DNA of 18,426 bases from Oehlia diaphana (GCA_003833135.1 QZLH01001119.1:3725-22150); one strand, 5' to 3'. Positions 9,011 to 18,425 are shown, counted from the first letter of the stretch. Translations and numbers: made by a program. Notes: generated from the letters alone by a model not told the origin.

Positions 9011-10291
9011 ATGGCACAATTTTCAAAGATCAGTCTCATAAAGGAGTATATAATAGAGTAATTATCATAACTTATATTATAATAATGTAATTCATTTTTA
9101 TATATATATATTTTTTTTTTTTGAGTCATAATTTAATACTTCATATTATAAATTTATAGTTGGATTCTCGTTATTATATTTATTATAGGATGTTTAATGG
9201 TTGAAAAAATCGAGCCATTTCATCGATTATTTTCTTTGGAAGATAAATCGATCCAATTTCCTTACGCAGTAAAGGAAACCGTACCAATTTGGTTATGTGC
9301 GGTAAGAATTAAATAAATCATTTTAAAAAAGGTTAATTTAATTTATTAAATAATTTATTTATTATTTTTATTATTGAAATAGATTCTTGCATCGATTATA
9401 CCTTTTATTATTATAACTTTTGTGGCACTTGTAATTAAAAGAAGTTTACATGATTGGCATCACGGCTCATTAGGGTTACTTTTAAGTATTTCGTTAACAT
9501 TATTAATAACACAAGTATTTAAGGTTATGGTTGGCCGACCGAGACCTGATTTTATTGATAGATGTCAACCAATAAAAGGTTCAACTGATGCCCAAGTTTA
9601 CGGATTAAGTAGTTTTGAAGTATGCACAAGAACCGATTTATTAAATGATGGATTCAAAAGTTTCTTATCTGGACATTCTTCAAGTATTTTATTTCACTTT
9701 TAAAATATATATATTATATAATCATATTTTTGTGAAGCTTATTAATTTTGTTTTTTTTTTAAAAAAAAAAATAAACAGCTTCTTTTGCTGGATTAGGATT
9801 TCTTACATTCTATTTAGCGGGAAAATTACATATATTTGATCGAAAGGGTTACACATATAAAGGATTTGTTGCCGTCGCACCTTTAATTCTTGCAATTTGG
9901 ATTGCAATTTCACGCACTCAAGATTATCGTCATCATTGGCAAGATGTTCTTGCAGGATCTATACTTGGTATCTATTTGTTTTTAACTTTTAAACCATCTA
10001 TTAAAACATTTTTTTTTTAACAATCTTGAATCTAATTTCATAGGATTAGTTCTTGGACTTTATGCGTATCATCAATTTTATCCGTTATTGCATTTACCAG
10101 TATCTCATAAACCACTTTCAGTTCGATTAAAAACGATGAAACCTGGATATAAAACAAGTTTTATAACTGATGATGGATTAGAATTTCAAATTAACGTGAT
10201 TAAAAAAGATGATAATTTATCGCATAAAGATAATGATGAAGTAAAAGTGGTTATTGATGATAAAGCTATAAAAGAGGAGACAGATTTATAA
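9011..10291 (+). CDS. PAP2-family lipid phosphate phosphatase (DPP1/LPP-like), 5 exons
   Basis: Exons 9011-9057, 9160-9301, 9383-9683, 9779-9967 and 10044-10291 give 927 nt, or 308 residues plus TAA. All introns are GT..AG and all phases match. The 15-codon first exon (MAQFSKISLIKEYII) was chosen because its last two bases complete Asp16 before WILVII, the first membrane segment. All three catalytic motifs are present: KVMVGRPRP (110-118), SGH (159-161, preceded by Leu rather than the commoner Pro) and SRTQDYRHHWQD (208-219; R209, H215, D219). The second motif is split by intron 3, whose splicing creates Thr164. Six hydrophobic segments are visible, at about 17-30, 64-81, 93-109, 165-180, 193-207 and 220-233. 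Such enzymes remove phosphate from phosphatidate, diacylglycerol pyrophosphate and similar lipids in endomembranes or vacuole. The charged tail after residue 250 is probably cytosolic. Confidence 0.93.
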
Positions 10292-11134
10292 AATATAGAA
10301 TATATATTATATAAAAATTTTCTTGATTAAATATTTACTTATAGGGTAATACATCAAATAATTTTTTTTTTTTTTTCGGTTATGCACTTTCGCAATGCAT
10401 ATTTATTTACAAAATATTTACAATTTGTGGGGGTAAATTATCAATTTTAAATTTTTAATTTTAAATTCATCGTACTCCGAATAGTTCCGAAATCTTTAAA
10501 AAACGCCTAGAAATTTCTTATCGTTATCCAATATTATCTTTCAAGTATTCGATTAGAATGTTGATATTCAAATGATATTCAAATACTTGAAGAAAAATGT
10601 AAAAAAAAATGTATAAAACATAAAAGGAAAATCTAGAACCTGATTAACCGTATATGAATAAATTAATTGCAGGATCGTCCATTTGAACTAATCCAAATAT
10701 AGAAAAATGGCTTATAATAATATAAATAATTAATGGAATTGTCTTAAGGTTGACGGAAAGAAGAAATTAAACAATGAATAATTTTTTATATATATATAAT
10801 TTTTTTTTTTCATACTTTATTAAAAAAGAAAATTCCCTAAATAAATAGTAATGTCAAAAAAATAATCCTAATACCAATTACTATTTTATATACAACCATA
10901 AATAGTTAAATTTATTTTTTTTTTTTATGGAATTGCTTAACAATCATAAAGTAAATAAAATCATATAAATACACACATATATATATATGATATATATGTA
11001 CATATGTTAAAAAAACAATTAAATGAACGTAAAAAAAAGTATTATTTTTTTTTTAAAAAAAAAGAAAGTATACGATAATAAAGTTACAGTTAAAAGTGAA
11101 GAGTATTATCATATCAATACAAGTATAAATAATA
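10292..11134. other. Convergent intergenic region
   Basis: Shared 3' flank of the PAP2 gene (+) and the bHLH gene (-). It holds T/A homopolymers, a (TA)n tract near 10976-10988, the 11 bp tandem GATATTCAAAT at about 10561-10580, and a CAAGTATT / AATACTTG inverted repeat flanking that tandem (about 10543-10590). No coding sequence is supported. Confidence 0.4.
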
Positions 11135-12232
11135 CTAATTACATAACAATTGTTGAACACTTATTCCTCCTCTTGGTTCCTCTTTCTGTTCCTCTTCCTT
11201 CTCTTCAATTTCAATAGTCTCATTTGTGTTAAGAGATGTCTGCACTTCAACATCTCTGGTTTTCGGTATTTCTTTATTATTATTGTCATCATTGGAAGTA
11301 TTTACTTCTTCATGATTAACTTCTTCACCGTTTTTAGAATCAGTGTTGGTAGAGGCGTCAGAAGTTGCTCTTTTTGCGTTAGTGGAAGTAACGCTATTCT
11401 CACCATCACTATCACTGAATTTCCCGCTACTATTTTTACGCTTGTATTCAGATTTGTCAGAATTATCATCTTTAAGATGTTTAGGAATAGGAATTTCATA
11501 ACGATCAAATTTTGATCTTTTGGTAAAACGTTCTTCTGAATTATTATTTCCTTCCCGTTTTCTTGATTCTGCAACACAGCCTTGTAAATATTGTATATAT
11601 TCGATGGCGCTTTGAAGGATACTTAATTTATGTAAATGATCTTGATCCGCACAACTTGGAATTAAATCTTTTAACTGCAATATTTTATCATTAATTCTTT
11701 CCCGACGTCGTCTTTCTATTGCAGAATGTGATACTTTACGAGCTAATTCACGTTGATCTGCTGTAGTAAGCTGTTTATCTCCATTGGCTCCTGTTGCTGC
11801 ACCACCCAAAGAAACTCGTTGTTGTTGATAAGGGGGATGGGGATGAATTACGGAATTATGATGTTGCATAACACTACTGGCATTAGAAGGTGTCATTGGT
11901 ATAGAAAATACTGAAGTTGAAGACGCTTGTTGCTTTGGTAAAATACGTTGTTCGTATCTTCCGTTAGTCGGTGAAGGTGGTGAGGTCAAGGACATCATTG
12001 GTGGAAGTGGTTGAAGTGGTGGTGGCAAATATTCTGGATTCATATTAATTGGAAGAGAGAAAGGTGAAACTGGTGGTGTACGAAATGACATTGATGACAT
12101 TGGTGGTGGTAAAATTCCATGTTGAGGACTTGGACGTGCTTGAGGTGAATGATGTGGTGATATTGGAATCATTGGAGATATTATCGTTGACGATGATGAT
12201 GGTGCTGGAACGATAGGTCGATACCCCGTTGT

Positions 12233-12273
<41 letters not shown>

Positions 12274-12274
12274 T
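11135..12274 (-). CDS. bHLH transcription factor, DevR/Esc1-like
   Basis: Single-exon gene of 379 residues. It starts at an ATG followed by twelve Asn codons; no in-frame ATG lies upstream close by. Residues 14-175 are a disordered Pro/Ser/Gln/His-rich region. The bHLH domain spans about 181-235, with basic region SHSAIERRRRERIN, helix 1, a loop with SCADQDH, and helix 2 HKLSILQSAIEYIQYL. His183, Glu187 and Arg191 form the triad that reads CACGTG in class B bHLH proteins. From memory the domain is closest to filamentous-fungal DevR and S. pombe Esc1, which act in development and stress. There is no leucine zipper after helix 2. The C-terminal 140 residues are Ser/Asp/Glu-rich and end in an acidic stretch, a possible activation region. 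It is nuclear by inference. Confidence 0.92.
12236..12271. repeat. Coding (ATT)12 microsatellite
   Basis: Twelve uninterrupted AAT codons on the minus strand encode the Asn run at residues 2-13 of the bHLH protein. As a perfect triplet tract it should vary in length between strains without shifting the frame. Confidence 0.9.
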
Positions 12275-12632
12275 CTTTTCCCTTTTTCCCTTTTTTTTTT
12301 TTTTAATAAGAGTTACGTATTGTAATTTATTATTAATATAATCTAATAAGAAAAAAGTAATTTTTTGTTATAAAAAAAAGTAATATCTTTTCTTTGAAAA
12401 AAGGTAAAAAAAAAAAAAATAAAATAAAAAGAAAAGCCGACGGTTAAATAATTTGAAGAAGAAAAAAAAAAAAAAATACTCTAACCCTTATTTATATATT
12501 TATCATTCTATCCTAAATAAATGTAAAAATTGCCTAATATTATTGGTGAGAGTTTCTCAGGTGTGCTATATTTGCACATAATAATTGGTAAACTTAAGTA
12601 ATCCACGTGTAGTATATTATTAAATTCATTGG
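12275..12632. promoter_or_regulatory. Upstream region of the bHLH gene with an E-box
   Basis: Purine-rich minus-strand leader (runs of A and G directly before the ATG), then AT-rich DNA. A CACGTG E-box at 12604-12609, about 330 bp upstream of the start, matches the site expected for the encoded protein. Promoter function is inferred from position only. Confidence 0.4.
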
Positions 12633-12850
12633 TTAATGCATGAATTTCAAATCAACAAAGAATAACTTTGATGGTACTCTTTCAGGATCTGCAAGACTTT
12701 TCAAATTAGGAAATCGTATGGATAACATGTGAGGTAATGAATTATTCCAATTGGACATTTATAAGAGCAGTGCAACATCACCAGACTTTCCTTTTCGCCG
12801 CCCAAAAAACATTTCAGCCCTACAAATCTAAAACGATTTACCGAGTCTTC
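12633..12850 (-). pseudogene. F-box/LRR-like gene fragment
   Basis: The minus strand encodes a 41-residue frame from ATG at 12758 to TAA at 12633, beginning MSNWNNSLPHMLSIRFPNLK and ending in FFVDLKFMH. The LPHMLSIRFPNLKSL part resembles a leucine-rich repeat of the F-box-type proteins that are abundant in Glomeromycotina; this is an inference from style. Upstream, 12850-12760 reads coherently in another frame (VNRFRFVGLKCFLGGEKES), and a TAA directly precedes the ATG in its own frame. That points to a frameshifted remnant rather than a small gene. Confidence 0.4.
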
Positions 12851-13527
12851 ATTAATTTAACCTAGTACAATACGTAATTTTTGTACTGCATTAACAGTAT
12901 TAAAAATTCTTTATAATTCTGCAACTTAATAAATTAATATTTTTTTTTAACAGATAAGAATTTTTCATCAAAAAAAACTTATCAAAGATAATTTTAATCA
13001 ACTTTGTTTGCAAAGATTTTTATCAATTCTTTTATGCATCTTTATCTAATGAATTATACCAAATAATATTCTAATTTCCGAATCGGCTTGGCCATTAAAC
13101 TGGCGTTACTCCCTAATGATGGCGTAAATTTGATCATCCATAATACAATGACATGTATTCTCCCATAATTATACGTATTTAAAATTTAAAATTTAAAATT
13201 TTATTTTCATGTGATTATAAAAAATAATAATGAGTTTCGCTTTGTCTTATAAATTAAAAATTAAAAATAATGAACGTTTCGCTTTGATTTGTAATTTATC
13301 TATTTATCTTACATTCAAAAATATGTATCCCCATTTGCACATAAATGTCGGTCACGTAAAAGAGTAGTAATGGGTTTATTATCCTATTATCAATTTTTTT
13401 CCGTTCCGGATGTAGAAATGAACGAAATTACCTTACTTTGCAGAATTCTTTTTGCTAAATATTATAAAAAAAAAAATTCAAAGTTCACGGGCATAATATA
13501 ATCAGTCAAATTGTTGCTTTATAAGAT
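12851..13527. other. Spacer, no firm gene
   Basis: Mostly AT-rich. Around 13075-13145 GC is higher and the minus strand reads DDQIYAIIRE, stop, RQFNGQADSEIRILF, a possible tiny relic. GTTTCGCTTTG occurs twice (about 13225 and 13277). A 43-codon plus frame from 13370 is not convincing. Confidence 0.25.
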
Positions 13528-13554
13528 CACGTGATAATGCTTCACCGCCACGTG
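13528..13554. promoter_or_regulatory. Paired CACGTG E-boxes
   Basis: Two E-boxes, 13528-13533 (in the palindrome TCACGTGA) and 13549-13554, are spaced 21 bp centre to centre, about two helical turns, so two dimers could bind the same face. AT-rich TATA-like sequence follows at about 13565-13580. No gene start is visible nearby on the plus strand; on the minus strand the next intact gene is the bHLH gene, about 1.25 kb away. Confidence 0.4.
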
Positions 13555-14534
13555 ATGTCACTATAGAATATAAAATATAGTCCTAAATAAAGAAAATGTG
13601 TAACATATATTAAAAATTTTTATTAAAATTAGTTACTGTAATGGCATTTCAAATTACAAAACCCTGACTTTCAAACAGTCAACTCTCCCTATAACAAATT
13701 AGCTATCCTGCAATTCAACTTCATTATAATTTTATAACAAAAAAACTGAAAACTTTAATTGGTTAGTTCACTTTATTGAAAGTATTTTGACAAATTCTAT
13801 TGGCTTTACATCATATGATTCATTACATTATAAAAAAAATTGACTACAATATTTTTAAAAATATTATAAAACATAGTATTAATAAATTATTTAAATGAAA
13901 ATTTTATTATGGATTTTCTTTATAATATATATATATTATAAAATAAAGTAATATTATTAATGGCAAAATTATAAAAAAATTTTTATATTTTGTTTATTTT
14001 ATTTATACATCTTTTAGGAGTAATTAAATAAATTACTTTTGTTTACTTTAATTAAAAACATTTTTCTTCTTTTTAAAAGTAACTGAATAAAAGCAAAGGA
14101 AAATAATTGTAATACTAAATCTAATAAAATAATTTATATAAAATTAGGTTATTTATAAAGTAATATTTAGAAATAATTTAATAAAAGCAAGTTTAAGAGT
14201 AATAATTACTAAAAGTATAATTTAATATGGCAAATAATTTTATTTATATATTAAATTAAATTTAAGGTTTTTATTTTTTACGCACCTGCATAAATTGTAG
14301 GGTGCATATATTATATATAAAATTTTCGATTTTTGAATATTTTACGCACTGGTAAAAAAATTTAAATAAATTTTCTAAAAATAAAATAATGCATATGTAT
14401 TTCTGTACGCATCCCTTCTATTACATAAAAAATTATTTTTTCTATTAATTAAATTATATGCCGAAAAAGTATCAAAGATAAGCTCATACTATTAAAATAC
14501 TATTAAAATGCAAACAGACGACCAAAGGGAGTCG
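13555..14534. other. Extremely AT-rich stretch
   Basis: About 1 kb with little coding potential. CAGTCAACTCTCCCTATAAC at about 13676-13695 resembles the start of a pogo/Tc1-type terminal repeat, but no partner end was found. A small hairpin ACGCACC / GGTGCAT lies at about 14280-14308. Confidence 0.3.
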
Positions 14535-14598
14535 GGCTCAAATCACTACTGTAATTCAAGCCGCTACAGCGGCTTGAATTATAGTAGTGATTTGAGCC
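14535..14598. repeat. 64 bp near-perfect palindrome, transposon-end candidate
   Basis: Two 31 bp arms (14535-14565 and 14568-14598) differ at one position and are separated by 2 bp. The outer end reads GGCTCAAATCACTACT and the centre CAAGCCGCT. It lies 6 bp beyond the stop codon of the zinc-knuckle fragment at 14605-14760, the place expected for the terminal repeat of a transposon. It could also be two terminal repeats joined head to head after loss of an element's interior. Confidence 0.75.
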
Positions 14599-14604
14599 AT
14601 TAAA

Positions 14605-14760
14605 TTACAATGATATTCTCCTTTTCTTTCCATTTGGATTTGAAGGACAAGTTGTATGATTATATCCAACATTATTATACAAACTACATTTATTTTGTTG
14701 ATTTTTTCTTCTACAGGTACCTTCATTAGGTTTAGATGATTCCTCTAAAGGATTTTTGTT
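14605..14760 (-). pseudogene. C-terminal end of a zinc-knuckle (MULE-like) transposase
   Basis: The minus strand is open for 51 codons up to TAA at 14607-14605 and ends in a basic tail (GKKRRISL). It contains KCSLYNNVGYNHTTCP, which aligns with the C-x2-C-x(3)-GHN-x3-CP knuckle found near the C-terminus of many Mutator-like transposases. The second Cys is Tyr here and the usual GHN is GYNH, so the knuckle is degenerate. The reading frame is cut exactly at the edge of the 1063 bp inverted-repeat element, which apparently inserted into it. No continuation is recognisable on the far side. Confidence 0.55.
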
Positions 14761-14984
14761 AGTGCTCTACATAAGCTGAGCTGGCTCATGAGCTGACTCA
14801 AGCTTTCAAGCCAAGCCAAGCCAAGCCATGATTAAATTGGCTTAGTGGCTCACGAGCCATCTTGAAAGAGCTCAAGCCAGTTATTAAGCTCAGCTCAAAA
14901 AGCTCAAGCCTATAACAGGCTTAGCCTAAAAAGCTTGATTTGGCTCATGAGCCAAATGAGCTATTATACAAAAAAAAGAAACTA

Positions 14985-15404
14985 CTGGAACTAATAAGTC
15001 CAGCATTTTTACATGTACAATTGAAAAAAAAATGCTGAAACTAATAATTTTGGCATTTTTACATGTAAAATCAAAAGAAAAATGCCAGAACTAATTATTC
15101 TGGCTTTTTTACATGTACAATTGAAAAAAAATGCCAAAACTATCAGTTTTGGCGTTTTTATATGTAAAATCAAAAAAAAAATGCCAGAACTAATGATTCT
15201 GGCATTTTTACATGTAAAATCAAAAAAAAATGCCAGAACTAATGATTTTGGCATTTTTATATGTAAAATCAAAAAGAAATATGCCAGAATTAATTATTCT
15301 GGCACTTTTATATGTAAAATAAAAAAAACGCTGAAACTATCAGTTTTGGTATTTTTACATGTAAAATCAAAAGGAAAAATGCCAAAACAAATAGTTTCAG
15401 CATT
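14985..15404. repeat. Nine-unit ~50 bp tandem array of hairpins
   Basis: Each unit is a short palindrome such as ATGCCAGAACTAATGATT followed by CTGGCAT, then a T-rich spacer with ACATGTAAAATC and an A run. Centres lie about 50 bp apart. Stems vary together in several units (CCAGAA..TTCTGG, CCAAAA..TTTTGG). The first unit (14985-15003) and the last two are the most divergent. Confidence 0.85.
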
Positions 15405-15427
15405 TTATATATAAAAACAAAAAGTAA

Positions 15428-15640
15428 AAAATGTTTTGCAACATTTTTTAAATAATTTAAAGTAAAAACGTTGCAAAAACATTTATTTAGTTAAAAATAA
15501 TGTTTCGCACCATTTTTTTAATAATTTAATGTAAAAATGTTGCGAAATATTATATTTTACATTAATTTAATTAAAAAAAACATTTCATACCATTTTTTTT
15601 AATAATTTAAAGTAAAAATGTTGCAAAAACATTTTTATGA
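15428..15640. repeat. Three-unit AT-rich tandem hairpin array
   Basis: Three units of about 70-80 bp. Each opens with a variant of ATGTTTTGCAACATTTTTT and closes with AAAATGTTGCAAAAACATT, so each can fold on itself; AATAATTTAAAGTAAAAA lies between. The second array of the 1063 bp element. Confidence 0.75.
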
Positions 15641-15825
15641 TAAAGCTTGAGCTAGCTCGAGTTCAGTTTGGCTCAAGCTAGGATTTTTATGGCTCAGTTT
15701 GGCTTGAACCGAGCTAAGCCAAGATTTTTTGTAGCTCAGCTCATTTCAGGCTTGGCTTGGCGCAGATCTTTAAGCTGAGCCAAGCCAGACTGTAGCTCAA
15801 CTTGAGCTGACTCATGTAGAGCACT

Positions 15826-16715
15826 AATTATATTTTAATTTTATATTTTCTAAATAATATATATTGGTAAACTTTTTAAGATAAAAATTTATAAAGATCT
15901 TCAGCCTAAATTTCTGTGTAGATTTACTATCTTATCAACATATATCTAATGTTAATTAATTATCAATTAATCAATAAGGTTTGATGAGACTTGCAAAATT
16001 TTGATCTTTTTAAGCAAGCATAATTTGAATAGTTTAAAATGATTTATAGAAAGCATTACACATTAATATTCTGTATGAATCAAAAATTAAAATATATGTA
16101 AATAATAAATTTGACTCAACTTATATTAATTTAAGTCAAGTCAAGTTAAAAATTATAAAAAATATAAATTTAATTTTTTTTAAATTGAATTATTAATCAG
16201 TTAAACCAAATTAAATCAAATCAAGCTAAATCACATAATTTTTTTTAGCTATACCAATTATTTTTTTGCCAACTTCAAAGAAATCAGATGGTAAAAAAAA
16301 AATTTTTTTTTTTAAATATTATAAAAAAAAAGTTCTTTAAAAAATAAAATAAATGCAAGGTTTATTAATATAAAAACTGAAAGAAAGTTTATGTAAAGTT
16401 TATTAAATATAAAAAAAAATATGAAAATCTCTAAAAATTTTTATTTGAATCTTTAATAAAATCTGAATTTTAGAAATTATTTTATATAAAAGTTATTAAA
16501 ACCTAAAACTGCAGTATTATGCAGATTTTTACTAAAAATTATAAAAAAAAAAATGGCAATTTGCAAAAATCGTAAATTGTTGCAATTCTGCATTCTAAAA
16601 AATTTATCAATAGGTCAAAAATATTTAAATTTAAATTATATCATTTTTGACTTCTCTAATATTAAAAAATATTAAGAATTAAATAAAATTATTTAAATTA
16701 TGAATAAATGTATTT
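15826..16715. other. AT-rich stretch right of the TIR element
   Basis: Low-complexity A/T DNA. Around 16110-16240, short motifs such as CAAGTCAAGTTAAA and CAAATCAAGCTAAA recur loosely. I found no continuation of the interrupted transposase and no gene. Confidence 0.35.
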
Positions 16716-17026
16716 GTAACAGCCTGTTACATATCTTATTTATAACATCCTTTTTTTATTTTTTTTTAATAATAAATTTAGTATGTGTTTTACAAATAAA
16801 ATTTTTATATGCAAAATTTAATTTGAAAAACTTTTACTTAATGTACTTAAGACAGTTTCATAGACAAAAATTTAAGTTATAAGCAGTTTCTTGAAATTTT
16901 TTAAAAAATTTTTTGTCTTGGTTATACAACTGATCTTTTGTTTTTTGTTTACATTATGCCTGATCTTAAATTTTAATTGGATAAAATTGGGAGTTGTTAC
17001 AAATAAGTCACGTAACAGGATGTTAC
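16716..17026. repeat. Pair of 15 bp palindromes ~300 bp apart
   Basis: GTAACAGCCTGTTAC (16716-16730) and GTAACAGGATGTTAC (17012-17026) are each palindromic, and are inverted copies of one another with one mismatch. Flanking bases extend the match to about 21 bp (TATTTGTAACAG.. against ..GTTACAATTA). They may be the terminal repeats of a ~320 bp AT-rich element. The two plus-strand frames inside (16700-16882, 16891-17085) are Phe/Leu/Asn-rich and look like chance frames. Confidence 0.4.
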
Positions 17027-17497
17027 AATTAGATTTATCCTTAAATTATTATATAACCCATTTTCCTATTTTTTATAAGAAATAAAATTGATTATATAAT
17101 GTTACTCAAATTTTTAAAAACAAATATTTTGCCTAGAATATAAAATTTGGCTGAAATTATAATATGTGATAAATAAGTATAATAAATAGGATTTTTTATA
17201 CTAAAAAATTGTCCTTAAAATATATATAGTACTGGAAGTCTATAATCAATAATTATGTGATTTTATTTCAATTTTCTGAGCTAATTCTATATCATGTGAT
17301 CTGGAATAACTAATAAAAAACTAGGATTTCTTGTATTAAATACTAATAAAATGTGGTTTTTAAAAATTTTTTATTACAAACAAGATAAAACATAAGGAAA
17401 AGTAGATTTCAGCAATAAATTATAACTACTATTTTATAAAAGTCATACATTGATAAAAAATTTTTTTTTTAAAAAAAATTATATTTGATTCATATTA
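17027..17497. other. AT-rich spacer
   Basis: About 470 bp of A/T-rich sequence with no coding-like frame, RNA gene or clear repeat. Confidence 0.3.
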
Positions 17498-17774
17498 TGA
17501 TAATTTGGGCTGGTATTATCATAATGCATGAAGGTAGCAGAACCTTGCTTTCTTATAAGATAGGTCACCTTTAGGCTTAAGGTAAAATCATATATAAAAT
17601 TCTAACTATAAAAGAAAATTTTATGTTATATTGTTATGATTTTTTTTCTTTTTAACTAATTACTAATTAATAGAATTTAAGAAAAAAGTAAAGTAAAAAT
17701 TATTAGTAAAGGCCAATTTTTTACAGTGATTTTTATTATAAGTAAATAGGATTTTGAGACAGCCCAAATTATCA
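17498..17774. mobile_element. Candidate MITE, 277 bp
   Basis: A perfect 15 bp inverted repeat (TGATAATTTGGGCTG at 17498-17512, CAGCCCAAATTATCA at 17760-17774) is flanked by TA on both sides. The interior is AT-rich and non-coding. The CAG/CTG ends point inward, the opposite of many Tc1-like elements, so the pair might instead be the facing ends of two different element copies. Confidence 0.5.
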
Positions 17775-17808
17775 TAACTGGTTTAATATAATTATATTAA
17801 ACCAGTTA
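17775..17808. repeat. Perfect 34 bp palindrome
   Basis: The half-site TAACTGGTTTAATATAA is followed directly by its exact reverse complement, with no loop. It begins at the right-hand TA of the candidate MITE and ends 12 bp before the 40 bp tandem array. Possible roles are a cruciform-prone site or a dimer binding site. Confidence 0.85.
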
Positions 17809-17820
17809 ATCTAAGTTATA

Positions 17821-18060
17821 GAATATGGTTAGATCACATACTGGTATACTTAGGTTAAAGAGGTATGGTTAGATCACATACTGGTATACTTAGGTTATAG
17901 AGGTATGGTTAGATCACATACTGGTATACTTAGGTTAAAGAGGTATGGTTAGTTCACATACTGATATACTTAGGTTATAGAGGTATGGTTAGATCACATA
18001 CTGGTATACTTAGGTTATAGAGGTATGGTTAGATCACATACTGGTATACTTAGGTTATAT
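17821..18060. repeat. Six-copy 40 bp tandem repeat
   Basis: Six head-to-tail 40 bp units, each with the core ATGGTTAGATCACATACTGG followed by TATACTTAGGTTA(T/A)AG. Units differ at only a few sites: an AAAG/ATAG alternation at the unit end, and AGTTCACATACTGATATAC in unit 4. Decayed partial units follow to about 18090. Low divergence implies recent amplification. Confidence 0.95.
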
Positions 18061-18323
18061 ACTTAGTTTAAAGAAATATGGTTAGATTAAAGAAGTCATG
18101 CTGTGATCTAGTTGTGTTGGTTTAACCTAATGATGCTACCTGTTTTTGCTTTCCTTTTCGCATCCTGGCTTTTATTTTCTATATATATTTCCTTTTTGGT
18201 TGCTCTTCTTTAATCTAAGTATTTCTGTTTTGGTATAATCTAGATATGCTTCTTTAAATGAAGTATATCATTTCCCTTGCTGCTCTTCAGCCCATATGGG
18301 CCTTTGTACCTAATAAGTGTTAA

Positions 18324-18425
18324 CTATGGCAGGAAATGGTCCAAAAGGCTGAGAGGCTTTCTGGTTACCATTTTGTCTGCCTGTCTCAGGCTGGGTTTTA
18401 TTGCCTCCAGAGACGATTTCACTTT
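18324..18425 (-). CDS. 3' end of a coding region running off the right edge, unidentified
   Basis: From the window edge the minus strand is open for 33 codons to TAG at 18326-18324. It begins KVKSSLEAIKPSLRQADKMV and ends in SLLDHFLP. GC is far above the flanking DNA, which supports coding. The 18100-18320 region beyond the stop is also less AT-rich than usual and may be its 3' flank. The gene could belong to a mobile element, given the repeats next to it, but no diagnostic motif is in view. Confidence 0.4.
   Translation of the reverse strand, partial: KVKSSLEAIKPSLRQADKMVTRKPLSLLDHFLP

Larger units (their letters stand above)
14762..15824. mobile_element. 1063 bp non-autonomous TIR/foldback element
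   Basis: The left end GTGCTCTACAT (14762-14772) is the exact inverted complement of the right end (15814-15824), flanked by TA on each side (14760-14761, 15825-15826), as in a Tc1/mariner-type insertion. The outer ~190 bp on each side are rich in GCTCAAGCC, GCTCAGCTCA and CAAGCCAAGC on the left, with their complements (GGCTTGG, GGCTCAAGC) on the right, forming long imperfect arms. The interior is two tandem arrays (14985-15404 and about 15428-15640). The frames at 15009-15414 on both strands are repeat translations, not genes. It carries no transposase and would need one supplied in trans. Confidence 0.8.

Noticed and set aside
11150..11577. Frames of 121 codons (+) and 91 codons (-) inside the bHLH gene
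   Set aside because: They are shadows of the bHLH reading frame, which has a clear conserved domain and normal residue use.
13370..13501. 43-codon plus frame from ATG downstream of a TCACGTAA motif
   Set aside because: Short, ends in Lys/Asn-rich low-complexity sequence, and has no supporting splice sites or family resemblance.
14985..15404. A CRISPR array
   Set aside because: Units are ~50 bp degenerate tandem repeats without unique spacers, inside a transposon in eukaryotic DNA.
15009..15414. Overlapping open frames of 87 and 110 codons on opposite strands
   Set aside because: Both are translations of the ~50 bp tandem hairpin array; the protein repeats every ~17 residues on both strands, so this is repeat structure, not a gene.
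16700..17085. Two plus-strand frames of 60 and 64 codons
   Set aside because: Phe/Leu/Asn-rich translations typical of random A/T-rich DNA, with no recognisable motif or gene structure.
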